Below, in pieces: positions 34,883-44,177 of a DNA stretch of 64,000 nucleotides. The stretch covers positions 20,335-84,334 of the forward strand of contig JAFXCE010000129.1 of the NCBI GenBank assembly GCA_017521565.1. Direction: 5' to 3'. Made by a program: the position numbers and the translations under genes. The notes under the pieces are model-generated. The model saw only the letters and a program-made list of their open reading frames with translations. It made no database searches and was not told the DNA's origin. The stretch's first letter is position 1. Each line of letters starts with the position of its first letter. This DNA is from Clostridia bacterium (GTDB lineage Bacteria; Bacillota; Clostridia; Christensenellales; Aristaeellaceae).

Positions 34883-34916
34883 CGCAAAAGGGATCGCCCT
34901 GCGGCGATCCCTTTGT
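34883..34916 (-). terminator. Terminator of the S1-domain gene
   Basis: Stem AAAGGGATCGCC/GGCGATCCCTTT, 4-nt loop, then TTTTGCG on the minus strand, 13 nt after the stop. Confidence 0.85.
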
Positions 34917-34928
34917 TTGGCTTATGGA

Positions 34929-36047
34929 TTACTCAGCGTCCAGGCCATCCTCGAAATCGAGACCCTGCACTTCGGCGTCAAACTCGACTTCCTCGGTCAG
35001 CGCCTCACGGATGGACAGGCTGATGCGCTTGGCTTCGGTGTCAACCTTGAGCACCTTCACGCGGACAACCTGGCCGACCTGCACGGCGTCTTCCACCTTC
35101 GCAATGCGCTTGAGGGCGCACTGGGAGATGTGAACGAGGCCGTCAAGACCCGGCTCGAGCTCGACGAACGCACCGAACGTGGTGATGCGGACAACCTTGC
35201 CCTCGACGATCGCGTCGACCGGATACTTCTCCTCGGCAACTTCCCACGGCTGCGGCTGAAGCGCCTTCAGGCTCAGCTGGATGCGCTCCTTCTCCTTGTC
35301 AACGCCGATGATCTTCACGTTGACTTCCTGGCCCGGGGCCACGATCTCAGACGGATGCTTCACGCGATGCCAGGCCAGATCGGTCACATGGATGAGGCCA
35401 TCCACGCCGCCGATGTCCACAAACGCGCCGAAGTCGGTCAGGCGGCGGACGATGCCCGGCACAACCTGATCCTTCTCGATCTTCTCCCACGCCTTCTTCT
35501 TCTCGTCCATCAGGAAGGCCTTGCGGCTGGCAACGATGCGCTTCTTGGTCTTGTCGACCTCGATGATCTTGACAGTCATGGTCTTGCCGACGAACTCGCC
35601 GATGTTCTCGACGAAGCGGCGGGACAGGTGGGAAGCCGGGATGAACGCACGGACGCCCATCACATCAGCGATCAGACCGCCATTGACGGCCTCACGGCCG
35701 ATGGCTTCGACGCAGGCGCCGGTGTCATGCTCGGCAACGAGCTTCTCCCAGTTCTTGGTGGCCATGACCTTGCGCTCGGACAGGAGCACGTAGCCTTCGC
35801 CATCGTTCAGCTTAACGACTTCGGCCTCGATCTCGTCCTCGACCTTGCAGTCGGCGGTAACCAGATCGTTCTTCTTGATGTAGCCATCAGCCTTGCCGGG
35901 GATGCTCACGACAACACCGTCGTCGCTCACATGGGCGACAACACCTTTGACAACCTGACCGGGGCGGAGCTTGATCATCGTCTCCTCGAGCATCGCGGCG
36001 AAGTCCTCGGCGCCTTCGGAAACCAGATTCTTTTCCATGTCGTTCAT
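34929..36047 (-). CDS. rpsA: Ribosomal protein S1-like protein, four S1 domains
   Basis: 372 residues. Four OB-type S1 domains at about 28-95, 110-180, 195-265 and 280-352 (for example GIVRRLTDFGAFVDIGGVDGLIHVTDL and GKVVRITTFGAFVELEPGLDGLVHIS), with a short acidic tail. Shorter than the six-domain proteobacterial S1, normal for Clostridia. It helps mRNA bind the 30S subunit. Start behind GGAGGTAGTACCCGT. Part of the ispH-S1 cluster. Confidence 0.9.
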   Translation of the reverse strand: MNDMEKNLVSEGAEDFAAMLEETMIKLRPGQVVKGVVAHVSDDGVVVSIPGKADGYIKKNDLVTADCKVEDEIEAEVVKLNDGEGYVLLSERKVMATKNWEKLVAEHDTGACVEAIGREAVNGGLIADVMGVRAFIPASHLSRRFVENIGEFVGKTMTVKIIEVDKTKKRIVASRKAFLMDEKKKAWEKIEKDQVVPGIVRRLTDFGAFVDIGGVDGLIHVTDLAWHRVKHPSEIVAPGQEVNVKIIGVDKEKERIQLSLKALQPQPWEVAEEKYPVDAIVEGKVVRITTFGAFVELEPGLDGLVHISQCALKRIAKVEDAVQVGQVVRVKVLKVDTEAKRISLSIREALTEEVEFDAEVQGLDFEDGLDAE

Positions 36048-36154
36048 ACGGGTACTACCTCCTCAAGTATCTCTACCGGGCTCTGCCCGGGGATGATACA
36101 TACTTTATTGAATCACGGCGGAATCCGCCGGGATACACGATTCTTTTGCGGCGC

Positions 36155-37003
36155 TTATGGCGCGTCCGCGCACATCTCTTCGATGCGTACTTTGACCTGC
36201 TCAAGCAGCCACTGCGGCGTTGAAGCGCCGGCGGTGATGGCCACGCGATCCTGCGGCCCGAATACGCCCGCGGGAACATCCTGCGGCGTCTCGACCTGAT
36301 ACGCGCGCGCGCAGCGCAAACGGCAGGTTTCGAGCAGTTTCTGGGTATTGGAGCTGTTCCTTCCGCCGACGATGATCATCACATCCGCCTCTTTCGAAAG
36401 GCTCTCGGCCTCCTGCTGGCGTTTGCTGGTCGCCGCGCAGATGGTCATGCGCACCGTAAGGTCGCGAACCTTCTCGCGCACCACGGCAAGCACCGCCTCA
36501 AAGCGGTCGCGGCGAAGCGTCGTCTGCGCCACAACGATGGCCCTGCCCGGCAGCTGCGCCGTCTGCGCGCTCTCCGGCGTCGGCAGAATAAACACATCGC
36601 CATGCGCCCAGCCGGCAATGCCGACAATCTCCGGATGCTCCGGTTCGCCGACGATGATCACTGCGCTGCCATCCTTGCTGTACTCGCGGACAAGCTGATG
36701 GATATGCGCCACATGCGGACATGTGCAATCAATGACGGGAATCCCCCGCGCCTCGCACTGCGCATAGACCTGCGGCGTCACGCCATGGGAACGGATGATG
36801 ACCGTCTGGCCCGGGGCGACGTCCTCAAGGGACTCTACGCTCCGCACGCCTGCATGTTCAAGGCGCGCCACTTCCTGCGGATTATGGATCAGCGGCCCGA
36901 GCGTGACGCACGGCAGCTGCTGCTTTGCGCAGTCAAACGCTTTATCCACCGCACGTCGAACGCCGAAACAAAAACCGGCATGTTCACCAATCGTAAGTTT
37001 CAT
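36155..37003 (-). CDS. ispH: 4-hydroxy-3-methylbut-2-enyl diphosphate reductase
   Basis: Last step of the MEP isoprenoid route, a [4Fe-4S] enzyme. 282 residues. Three cluster Cys: GFCFGVRRAV (about 13), VIDCTCPHV (about 96) and MTICAATSKRQQE (about 190). Also RSHGVTP and GGRNSSNTQKL. In Clostridia it often fuses or clusters with S1, as here. Confidence 0.95.
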   Translation of the reverse strand: MKLTIGEHAGFCFGVRRAVDKAFDCAKQQLPCVTLGPLIHNPQEVARLEHAGVRSVESLEDVAPGQTVIIRSHGVTPQVYAQCEARGIPVIDCTCPHVAHIHQLVREYSKDGSAVIIVGEPEHPEIVGIAGWAHGDVFILPTPESAQTAQLPGRAIVVAQTTLRRDRFEAVLAVVREKVRDLTVRMTICAATSKRQQEAESLSKEADVMIIVGGRNSSNTQKLLETCRLRCARAYQVETPQDVPAGVFGPQDRVAITAGASTPQWLLEQVKVRIEEMCADAP

Positions 37004-37020
37004 ACACACCCGACCTGTCT

Positions 37021-37094
37021 GTCCGGCAGAATAAGCCTACTGCTCCTATTACCCATCTTTATGGATTCTAGGTGAATATTCATATTCCTGCCGG
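37021..37094 (-). other. Structured spacer before ispH
   Basis: On the minus strand CCGGCAGGAAT and ATTCTGCCGG can close a loop of about 50 nt just before ispH, with an inner GAATAT/ATATTC-type stem. It may be a leader structure or chance. No known riboswitch is recognised. Confidence 0.3.
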
Positions 37095-37127
37095 AAGTTT
37101 TTCTTTTTTTCAAAATTTCGAGATTTT

Positions 37128-37853
37128 TTATTGTACGCTTTCCGTGTTGCCCGCCGGAGGGAGGGATCTGCCGCCGCTCAGCTTCGCAAACGACGCGGTA
37201 ATGCGCTTGGTCAGTTCCTCGCAGCTTTCCTTCGTCACCCTGCCCGCGAGCAGATCGTCCATCTCAACCGGCTTGCCCACGCGCACGGTCACGCGCCTGA
37301 AGAGGCTGTAATCACCGTCGATATAGATCGGCACAACCGGCGCCTTGCTGCGCAGCGCAATCATCGCCGCGCCGCCCTGCAGCGGCAGCATCGCATCGCC
37401 CTTTGAGCGGGTACCCTCCGGGAAGATGCCCATCGTATGTCCCGCTTTTAGCACCGTCATCGACATGCGGATGCTGGCCATATCAGCATTTCCGCGGTCG
37501 ACCGGGATGCCGCGCACCTGAGCCGCAATCCAGGCAAACACCTTGTTGCCCCAGAGCTCCTTTTTGCCCATAAAGCGGATTTCTCTGTCCCTGGCGCCCA
37601 TGGCGAGCAGGATCGGATCGAGCCACGCGCGGTGGTTGCCCATGATGATGCATGCGCCTTCCGGCAGGTTCTCTTCCCCTTCGACGCGGACAAAAAACAG
37701 CAGCTTCGTGATTACCGTAAACAGCCCCAGCACCAGCTGATAAAACCAGGAACGGCCCGGGCGCAGAAGATCCGCCTCGATGGCGGCGTTATCAAGCACC
37801 AGCTTTTTCGCATCGCTGCGGATTTCCGGCTTGTTTGCGTTCTTATTTTCCAT
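37128..37853 (-). CDS. plsC: 1-acyl-sn-glycerol-3-phosphate acyltransferase
   Basis: 241 residues. Acyltransferase motif I NHRAWLD (H-x4-D), motif III FPEGTRSKGD, VPIYIDGD. One membrane-proximal hydrophobic stretch (YQLVLGLFTVITKLLFFV). It adds the second acyl chain in phosphatidic acid synthesis. Start behind GGAGGAAGTAT. It overlaps cmk by 11 nt. Confidence 0.93.
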   Translation of the reverse strand: MENKNANKPEIRSDAKKLVLDNAAIEADLLRPGRSWFYQLVLGLFTVITKLLFFVRVEGEENLPEGACIIMGNHRAWLDPILLAMGARDREIRFMGKKELWGNKVFAWIAAQVRGIPVDRGNADMASIRMSMTVLKAGHTMGIFPEGTRSKGDAMLPLQGGAAMIALRSKAPVVPIYIDGDYSLFRRVTVRVGKPVEMDDLLAGRVTKESCEELTKRITASFAKLSGGRSLPPAGNTESVQ

Positions 37854-38514
37854 ATACTTCCTCCACAATCGCCACAATGGCGTCTACAGTCTCCTCGGGC
37901 GTCAGGCTGGTGGAATCCACCAGCACCGCATCCTCCGCCTGACGCAGCGGATCCGTCTTGCGGTTCATGTCCTGCTCGTCGCGGGCGTTGAGTTCGCGCA
38001 GCACCTGCTCATACGGCGTGGTATCGCCCTTTTCCATCTGCTGCAGATAGCGCCTGCGGGCACGCTCCTCCGCCGTCGCGGTCAGGAAGATCTTGCACGG
38101 CGAATCCTTGAGCACCACGGTGCCGATGTCGCGCCCGTCGATCAGCATATCCGCCCTGGCCGCCATCTCCTGCTGCGCGCGCACCATCCTCCTGCGCACG
38201 GCAGGCCACTTCGACACAGCGCTCGCCGCAGCGGACACCTCGCCCGTGCGAATCATTTCGCTCACATCCTCACCAAAGAGCAGTGTCCTTTGCGCGCCGT
38301 TCTCATAACGAACCTGCACATCCACCTGCTCCACCAGGCTGGACAGCGCTTCCTCGCTGCCCATGTCCACGCCCCTGCGCAGCGCATACAATCCAAACGC
38401 GCGATACATCGCGCCGGTATCCAAATGCAGAATATTGAGCCTCTGCGCAACCTGATCGGCAATCGAAGACTTGCCCGCGCCCACCGGGCCGTCGATGGCA
38501 ATATTCATCGGCAT
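37843..38514 (-). CDS. cmk: Cytidylate kinase
   Basis: 223 residues. P-loop IAIDGPVGAGKSSIAD, LHLDTGAMYRA, and MLIDGRDIGTVVL, SSLTPEETVD at the end. Phosphorylates CMP and dCMP. Start behind GGAGGG. Head of the cmk-plsC-ispH-S1 set. Confidence 0.95.
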   Translation of the reverse strand: MPMNIAIDGPVGAGKSSIADQVAQRLNILHLDTGAMYRAFGLYALRRGVDMGSEEALSSLVEQVDVQVRYENGAQRTLLFGEDVSEMIRTGEVSAAASAVSKWPAVRRRMVRAQQEMAARADMLIDGRDIGTVVLKDSPCKIFLTATAEERARRRYLQQMEKGDTTPYEQVLRELNARDEQDMNRKTDPLRQAEDAVLVDSTSLTPEETVDAIVAIVEEVYGK

Positions 38515-38563
38515 AGTATTCCCTCCTGTGCGGCTTGACCGCATATCGTTCCAGTATATGTTC

Positions 38564-38593
38564 ATTATACGCCATCGCACGCCCACTCTTCAA
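38564..38593 (-). promoter_or_regulatory. Predicted promoter of cmk cluster
   Basis: Minus strand TTGAAG, 18-nt spacer, TATAAT, about 50 nt before the start. Confidence 0.6.
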
Positions 38594-38700
38594 GCATCCG
38601 TCCTCATTTGGTATTTACTCTCCACATTTTATTGCAACATATTTATTTCAGAACGATCTCCCTCCACATTTAACCCTATTCAAGCCTTTTTTAGGGCCAC

Positions 38701-38729
38701 TTTACCCCACCGTCCGAATGTGATATAAT
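38701..38729 (+). promoter_or_regulatory. Predicted promoter of the small membrane protein gene
   Basis: TTTACC, 17-nt spacer, TATAAT, about 45 nt before the ATG at 38775. Confidence 0.6.
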
Positions 38730-38774
38730 CATCCTGCAGGGATGCTTTCCCCAGAAACAGCAGGAGGTATGGTT

Positions 38775-39248
38775 ATGTATTCCTTTCAGGCAAATGCAGG
38801 ACGGAAAAAGAGCAGGCAGAAGATCCGGCTCCTCGCCGTCATCATATTCATTCTGACGCTTGCTCTTATCGGCGTAACGGTCTCCTATCTTCGTACGCGC
38901 GGGATCAGCGAGGCAACGAGCGAAGCGCTCATGTCCCGTGTACTCAGCGAAGCATCCGGCGCGCAGAGCGCCGTTTACCGCCTCACACAGTCCAGCGGCA
39001 CCAACACCATGACGCTGCTCTCCACGGTGCGCAGCCACATCTACGCCATCCAGAGCATCAACAATATCGCCGCAAACATCTATGGCGCAGGCACAAGCCT
39101 TGCAGACGGCGAGCTGCTCAGCGCGTGCATTCAGACCATCACGGATATCGAATCCCGCATGCAGGCTGGCAGCGTGCTGACCACCCTGCAGACTCAGCTG
39201 CGCGATCAGGTTGATCAGGTTGTCGCCAGCTTTGGCGGTGCGATCTGA
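38775..39248 (+). CDS. Small single-pass membrane protein
   Basis: 157 residues. A basic head (AGRKKSRQK) and one membrane helix (LLAVIIFILTLALIGVTVSYL) are followed by an outside alpha-helical part rich in S, T, Q and A. The shape resembles four-helix sensory or anchor proteins, but no family is recognised. Start 7 nt behind AGGAGG. Single-gene unit. Confidence 0.6.
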   Translation: MYSFQANAGRKKSRQKIRLLAVIIFILTLALIGVTVSYLRTRGISEATSEALMSRVLSEASGAQSAVYRLTQSSGTNTMTLLSTVRSHIYAIQSINNIAANIYGAGTSLADGELLSACIQTITDIESRMQAGSVLTTLQTQLRDQVDQVVASFGGAI

Positions 39249-39287
39249 TACACATTGCAAATCTGCCGGCCTTTCCGCAAAATTCCC

Positions 39288-39316
39288 TTGACTAGCTTCT
39301 TAAATCGTGGCAAAAT
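39288..39316 (+). promoter_or_regulatory. Promoter-like sequence before the SDR gene
   Basis: TTGACT, 17-nt spacer, CAAAAT preceded by TGG. A further TATATA lies just downstream. Confidence 0.45.
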
Positions 39317-39388
39317 ATATAAGAGATACACAATTCGCTATCTTTCGTTTTGCGTAACTTATCAAAAAAGATTTAGGAGTGACTGAAC

Positions 39389-40234
39389 ATGATGAATCTG
39401 CCCCTGAATGTTGACTTTACCGGTAAGGTTGTCGTCGTGACCGGCGCTGGCGGCGTCCTGTGCGGCGATATGGCCCGTGCTTATGCCCAGGCCGGCGCGA
39501 AGGTCGCCGCTCTGGACCTGAACGAGGAAGCCGTCAAGAAGCTGGCCGACGAGTGCAAGGCTGAAGGCTTCATCTGCGAAGGTTACAAGTGCAACGTGCT
39601 CGATCCGGAAGCGATCGAGGCTGTCCATCAGCAGGTTCTTAACGATCTCGGTCCGTGCGACATTCTGGTCAACGGTGCCGGCGGCAACAACCCGCGTGCA
39701 ACCACCGATAACGAGTATCAGCACGAAGCCAAGGAAGGCCAGAAGACCTTCTTCGATCTCGACGCTGCCGGCGTTGACTTCGTCTTCAAGCTCAACTTCC
39801 AGGGCACGCTGCTCCCGACCCAGGCCTTCGCGAAGGACATGGTCGCCCGCAAGAGCGGCAACATCCTGAACATCTCCTCCATGAACGCCTATATCCCGCT
39901 GACCAAGATCCCGGCGTACTCCGGCGCCAAGGCGGGCATCTCCAACTTCACCCAGTGGCTGGCCACCCATTTCGCCGGCACCGGCATCCGCTGCAACGCG
40001 ATCGCCCCGGGCTTCCTGGTTTCCAACCAGAACCGCGCCCTGCTGTTCAACCCGGACGGCACCCCGACCGCCCGCAGCGCGAAGATCCTCAACGGCACCC
40101 CGATGGGCCGCTATGTCAACTCCGAGGAGCTCCTCGGCGGTCTGTTCTTCCTGACCGACGACAAGGCTGCTTCCGCCATCACCGGCGTCATCCTGCCGAT
40201 CGACGCGGGCTTCGCTGCTTACTCCGGCGTGTAA
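39389..40234 (+). CDS. SDR dehydrogenase, D-mannonate/fructuronate reductase type
   Basis: 281 residues. NAD-binding GxxxGxG variant VVTGAGGVLCGDMARA, NGAGGNNPRA, and the catalytic Ser and YxxxK in NISSMNAY..YSGAKAG. The insert QHEAKEGQKTFFDLD is typical of SDR-type mannonate oxidoreductases used in uronate breakdown. Codon use is strongly biased toward C-ending codons, which suggests high expression. Confidence 0.85.
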   Translation: MMNLPLNVDFTGKVVVVTGAGGVLCGDMARAYAQAGAKVAALDLNEEAVKKLADECKAEGFICEGYKCNVLDPEAIEAVHQQVLNDLGPCDILVNGAGGNNPRATTDNEYQHEAKEGQKTFFDLDAAGVDFVFKLNFQGTLLPTQAFAKDMVARKSGNILNISSMNAYIPLTKIPAYSGAKAGISNFTQWLATHFAGTGIRCNAIAPGFLVSNQNRALLFNPDGTPTARSAKILNGTPMGRYVNSEELLGGLFFLTDDKAASAITGVILPIDAGFAAYSGV

Positions 40235-40250
40235 TCAAGCCATACATCCG

Positions 40251-40286
40251 CCTTCCCGGACAATCTCCGGGAAGGCTTTTCTTTTA
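40251..40286 (+). terminator. Terminator of the SDR gene
   Basis: Stem CCTTCCCGG/CCGGGAAGG, then CTTTTCTTTT. Confidence 0.9.
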
Positions 40287-40404
40287 TAACAATTGCCATT
40301 CTCTTCTCCGCATGCTATAATGGGCCGGTTTATTCATCATGCGCCATGTGCCATGCGCCACAGGAATGCTCCTCAAACAACACATATCGAATGGAGACTG
40401 ACCC

Positions 40405-41040
40405 ATGAAAGCAAAACGTATCCTCATGTCCCTCTTCGGCGTAATCATCTGCGCCATCAGCGTAGGCATCTTCAAAACCGCCGCGCTGGGCGTGGATCCC
40501 TTTCAGTCGCTGATGAGCGGTCTGGACCAGCTGATCCCGATCCCCTTTGGCACGCTGTATGTCATCGTCAACCTCTGTCTGCTCAGCTTCAGCCTGATCG
40601 TCGACCGCAGCCGGATCGGCCTTGCGACGTTCATCAACCTGTTCCTGCTGGGCTATATCACCGAATTCTCCTACGCCTGCTTCACCAGCGTCATCATCGA
40701 TCCGTCCATGCCCGTGCGCGTGCTCTGCCTGCTCGTGGGCATTGTCGTCATCTGCTTCGGTTCCGCGCTGTATATGACCGCGGATCTGGGCGTATCCACC
40801 TATGACGCTGTTGCCATTGTTCTTTCCGGCAAGTGGAAGCTCGCGCCCTTCCAGTACTGCCGCATTGCGACGGATCTGGTCTGCGTGATCTGCGGCGTGA
40901 GCATCTTTCTCATCGGCGGCGGAACCTTCGCCGCCATTCCGACCATTGCCGGCGTCGGTACGATCATCACCGCGTTTTTCATGGGACCGCTGATCGAGTA
41001 TTTCAACGTCCATATTGCGCGTCCCCTCCTGCGCAAATAA
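40405..41040 (+). CDS. YczE/DUF6198-like membrane protein
   Basis: 211 residues with about six membrane helices. MKAKRILMSLFGVIICAISVGIF, GVDPFQSLMSG, and GLATFINLFLLG, DLGVSTYDAVAIVLS are typical of the YczE/YitT-like family. Transported substrate unknown. Single gene with hairpin terminator. Confidence 0.8.
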   Translation: MKAKRILMSLFGVIICAISVGIFKTAALGVDPFQSLMSGLDQLIPIPFGTLYVIVNLCLLSFSLIVDRSRIGLATFINLFLLGYITEFSYACFTSVIIDPSMPVRVLCLLVGIVVICFGSALYMTADLGVSTYDAVAIVLSGKWKLAPFQYCRIATDLVCVICGVSIFLIGGGTFAAIPTIAGVGTIITAFFMGPLIEYFNVHIARPLLRK

Positions 41041-41059
41041 CGCCCATACACGCAAAGAA

Positions 41060-41086
41060 AAGGCAGTGCCGTCGGCACTGCCTTTT
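41060..41086. terminator. Bidirectional terminator
   Basis: Stem AAGGCAGTGCC/GGCACTGCCTT, 3-nt loop, T-runs on both sides, between convergent genes. Confidence 0.9.
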
Positions 41087-41104
41087 ATGCTGCTGATTTC
41101 AAGA

Positions 41105-41680
41105 TTACTTGATGACCTCGCCCATGGTGCCCGGAGCCATGCCCGCGGCGTTGGACTCGTCGGTATCGATGTGCATCGCCAGCGCGTAGGTATCGTTCAC
41201 GCGGACGACGACGTCGCCGAAGATCAGGCTGCGGCCGTCGGAATCAACCTTAACGGAAACAACCTGCTTGTCCACCAGGCCGAACTCAGCGGCATCAGCG
41301 GTGGTCATGTGGATGTGACGCTTGGCCACGATGACGCCCTCGGAGATCTCGATCTCGCCCTTCGGGCCGACGATCTTGCAGGCGCCGGAGCCCTTGATCT
41401 GGCCGGACTCGCGAACCGGAGCGGCAACGCCGATGGAGCGGGCGTCGGTCAGGGAGAGCTCAACCTGGGTCTCCGGGCGGACCGGACCGAGGATGGACAC
41501 GCCGGCCAGAGTCTTCTTCGGGCCAACGACGTCAACGCGCTCGGCGCAGGCATACTGACCCGGCTGGGACAGCATCTTCTTGATGGTCAGCTCATAGCCC
41601 TCGCCAAAGAGGATATCAAGATGCTCGCGGGAAACATGAATGTGACGGGCGGAAGTCTCCACCAGAACCTTATTCGCCAT
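41105..41680 (-). CDS. pduL: PduL-type phosphate acyltransferase
   Basis: 191 residues, about the usual length. Two metal-binding histidine motifs: ARHIHVS near the N-terminus and KRHIHMT in the second half, plus GPVRPETQVELS and DARSIGV. Converts acyl-CoA to acyl-phosphate. No microcompartment shell genes or targeting peptide are nearby, so it probably acts as the general acetate-forming phosphotransacylase of this organism. Confidence 0.92.
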   Translation of the reverse strand: MANKVLVETSARHIHVSREHLDILFGEGYELTIKKMLSQPGQYACAERVDVVGPKKTLAGVSILGPVRPETQVELSLTDARSIGVAAPVRESGQIKGSGACKIVGPKGEIEISEGVIVAKRHIHMTTADAAEFGLVDKQVVSVKVDSDGRSLIFGDVVVRVNDTYALAMHIDTDESNAAGMAPGTMGEVIK

Positions 41681-41785
41681 TGGAATACACTCCTTATTTC
41701 AAAAATACACTTGGGGTTAATCTTATTATAGCAAAATTCGTCAAAAACGCAATAGACGGTTATCAATACATGACAAAAAATCCGC

Positions 41786-43141
41786 TTACACCCCGCCTGC
41801 GGCAGGCGAAGCCGCCTCCTCGCCGGGCTCAAACGCACGCCAGCGCCAAAGCAGCACAGCGCCCATCGCCAGCATCGTCACGCCGCGCAGCAGACAGGTA
41901 AACTGCACCGAGTATACCTCCATCCCCATGAACGGCGCGGTCACATCCCCGGTGACGCCGCTGACCAGCGTGCCTGTGAGCAGGCCGAAAAATGCAAAGA
42001 GGTTGCGGCCCAGCGTATTAAAGGCGATCAGCGCAGTCTCATTGTCCTTCGGCAGATTCATATACAGGATATTTGCATAGGACAGATTGATGCCCACGGT
42101 CAGCACATGCTGTGTCAGACACAGCGGAACATACAGATAGGCGCTCTCCGGCGCCATCAGGAAAAACAGCACCTCCGTCGGCACCCAGATCACCAGCGCC
42201 AACCCAAATGTCCGGATCCACGAATAGCGGCGCAGCACGCGCTGCCAGAAGCCCGAAAGCGCCAGCAGAACGATCGTATACAGCACCGACATGGCATTCA
42301 CCAGCGTATAGGAAAAATGCATATGGTTGAGCAGATGATAATTCCACAGGCCGTTGTTGAGGTTTGAAATATAGTTCCACACGAACATCAGCACCGTGCA
42401 GTACATGAATTTTCTATACCGCAGCGGCAGCGTGAAGATTTCCTTCAGCCTGAGTGTCGATTCCGCCGTAACGGGATATTCCTTCGCCTGCACCTGGATG
42501 CCGATTTCGATCATCACCAGCACAAAAGCAAAATAGCGCAGGCCGTTGATCAGCTCGCGCTGATGCGCAGAGCTGCTCACCGCATCCGTAATCATGCTGC
42601 CCGCCATCAGGAAGACACAGGAGATTACGGCAGCCGCCATCTGCTGATAGAGCAGATACCGCGCGCGCCGTTCATCGTCCTGCGGAAAGAACCGGTAAAA
42701 CCAGATCACAAACCCGGGATCAAACGGCGCATAGCCCGCATAGGCAAGAAACACAATCGCGGTAAACCAGTAAAGTCTCTGCTGCGGATCGATGACAAAC
42801 TGCGGCATGACCGTCGCAGCGATGACATACATAACATAAAAGTAGATTTTCGCCGCGATCAGAATGGGTTTTCGCCGCTTGAAATGCATGAGAATTTTCG
42901 ATGAAAATACGCTGAAGAGGTTTCCGATATACGGAATAAACGTGACGATGCCCGCATCCGTGATGGACATGCCATTCATCGACAAAAAGCCCGTATAGAA
43001 TACACCCGTAATGAACACATTGTAAAACGCATTGAGAATCACACAGCCAAGATACACCGTGCGCCCCTTCGCATCCTCATCCCAGAGGCCGAACACCTCA
43101 AAGAATTCCCGTTTTATCCTCTGCAGCTGTGCTGTCAGCAT
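41786..43141 (-). CDS. Major facilitator superfamily transporter
   Basis: 451 residues with about 12 membrane helices (for example MSITDAGIVTFIPYIGNLFSVFSSKIL and FNTLGRNLFAFFGLLTGTLVSG). The cytoplasmic linker is MHFKRRKPI. Substrate cannot be told. It is the last chromosomal gene before the accessory region. Confidence 0.85.
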   Translation of the reverse strand: MLTAQLQRIKREFFEVFGLWDEDAKGRTVYLGCVILNAFYNVFITGVFYTGFLSMNGMSITDAGIVTFIPYIGNLFSVFSSKILMHFKRRKPILIAAKIYFYVMYVIAATVMPQFVIDPQQRLYWFTAIVFLAYAGYAPFDPGFVIWFYRFFPQDDERRARYLLYQQMAAAVISCVFLMAGSMITDAVSSSAHQRELINGLRYFAFVLVMIEIGIQVQAKEYPVTAESTLRLKEIFTLPLRYRKFMYCTVLMFVWNYISNLNNGLWNYHLLNHMHFSYTLVNAMSVLYTIVLLALSGFWQRVLRRYSWIRTFGLALVIWVPTEVLFFLMAPESAYLYVPLCLTQHVLTVGINLSYANILYMNLPKDNETALIAFNTLGRNLFAFFGLLTGTLVSGVTGDVTAPFMGMEVYSVQFTCLLRGVTMLAMGAVLLWRWRAFEPGEEAASPAAGGV

Positions 43142-43207
43142 AATTCTGTCCTCCCCGTCCCCTGGCGGAATGTGGCATATCCGGCCTATTCAATCGGAGA
43201 CGGGAGC

Positions 43208-43236
43208 ATTCTAGCACAGCAAAAAGGCAAATACAA
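43208..43236 (-). promoter_or_regulatory. Predicted promoter of the MFS gene
   Basis: Minus strand TTGTAT, 17-nt spacer, TAGAAT, about 65 nt before the start. Confidence 0.5.
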
Positions 43237-43370
43237 GACAAATATGCGAAGAGAATATACTTTCACTCCATCTGCTTTTTGCATTTGCTTTACCAACCCG
43301 CAAGTCATTTCTGTCAAAGGCAGAGAATCCGGTCACACAAGCCGTTTATCCCATTATCTGTCGTTTTTGT

Positions 43371-43409
43371 AAGACAAAGAGGGAGGAGGCCCCTTTCGGA
43401 AGCCTCCTT
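43371..43409 (-). terminator. Displaced rubrerythrin terminator (module array outer end)
   Basis: Minus strand stem GGAGGC/GCCTCC with C/T-rich tail CTCTTTGTCTT, 25 nt after the stop of att copy 1. It is probably the original chromosomal terminator of the rubrerythrin gene. Confidence 0.6.
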
Positions 43410-43435
43410 GTAAAAAGCTATGTATTCTTAGAATC

Positions 43436-43504
43436 TTACTTGCCGAAGTAGCGCTTGAGCAGACCCTCAAAAGCCTTGCCAGGACGGCCTCGTCGCGGGC
43501 CATC
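43436..43504 (-). repeat. Rubrerythrin 3'-end copy 1 (outermost att site)
   Basis: Sixty-nine bases matching the last 22 codons plus stop of the resident gene at 63556, with a 1-nt deletion (AGGACGGCC against GTGACGCGCC) that breaks the frame. The lost frame fits a copy no longer part of a gene, so it marks the outer end of the array. Confidence 0.85.
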
Positions 43505-43540
43505 TTGCCAAATCAAGCTTCTCTACTTATCTCCGCGAAC

Positions 43541-43888
43541 TTACACACCCTTGGGGTTGGGGCCGTACACGTTGCTGCCGGGCTGGCTGTCCTTGCACTC
43601 CCAGATCAGGACGATGATGGTGCCAACAATCGGAAGAAACGCAAGCAGAGACCACGCTCCGGACTTGCCGATGTCATGCATACGGCGCCAAGTAACCGCC
43701 AGACCGGGCAGCAGGGTCGCCAGAGCGAACAAGCTGGCGATCATCGCCTGATCTCCAAAGATCAGACTCAATGCCGTGGACGCCACCGCGGTGAACAGGG
43801 TGAAGTACCAATACTCGCTGCGGCGAGCACGACCGGAGAACGTCGCGTACTTGCGGAAGCAGGTGGAAACGGCAGTCATGAAATCCAT
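43541..43888 (-). CDS. DUF805 membrane protein (cargo of module A)
   Basis: 115 residues. FMTAVSTCFRKYATFSGRARRSEYWYF and RRMHDIGKSGAW are the DUF805 signature, with three to four membrane helices between. It lies alone between att copies 1 and 2. The stop is 36 nt from copy 1. GC content is like the chromosome. Role unknown; DUF805 proteins are membrane-bound. Confidence 0.88.
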   Translation of the reverse strand: MDFMTAVSTCFRKYATFSGRARRSEYWYFTLFTAVASTALSLIFGDQAMIASLFALATLLPGLAVTWRRMHDIGKSGAWSLLAFLPIVGTIIVLIWECKDSQPGSNVYGPNPKGV

Positions 43889-44061
43889 AATATCACTCTC
43901 TTTCTTTTGCAATTCAAACGGTTAAAATACGATCCTAAAAAGGATACCGGACTCCACCACGGTCAAGAATACATAACCCCCGGCAGAAATCCTTTTATAT
44001 TTTATCACAAATGTTTTTCGCGTGCAATCTACTTGCAGAGGACTTCTTTTGTTTTTTAGTG

Positions 44062-44095
44062 CAAAAAGAGAGGAGGTCCCCGAAGGAGCCTCCCT
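44062..44095 (-). terminator. Terminator next to att copy 2
   Basis: Minus strand stem GGAGG-CTCC/GGGG-CCTCC with TTCG loop and TCTCTTTTTG tail, 14 nt after the copy-2 stop codon. Confidence 0.8.
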
Positions 44096-44108
44096 GAATT
44101 TGATTAAA

Positions 44109-44177
44109 TTACTTGCCGAAGTAGCGCTTGAGCAGGCCTTCAAAAGCCTTGCCGTGGCGCGCCTCGTCGCGGGCCAT
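44109..44177 (-). repeat. Rubrerythrin 3'-end copy 2
   Basis: Sixty-nine bases that still encode [14 protein letters not shown] then LLKRYFGK and TAA in frame. Differences from the resident copy are third-position only (for example CGC for CGT, CTC for CTG). Confidence 0.9.
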
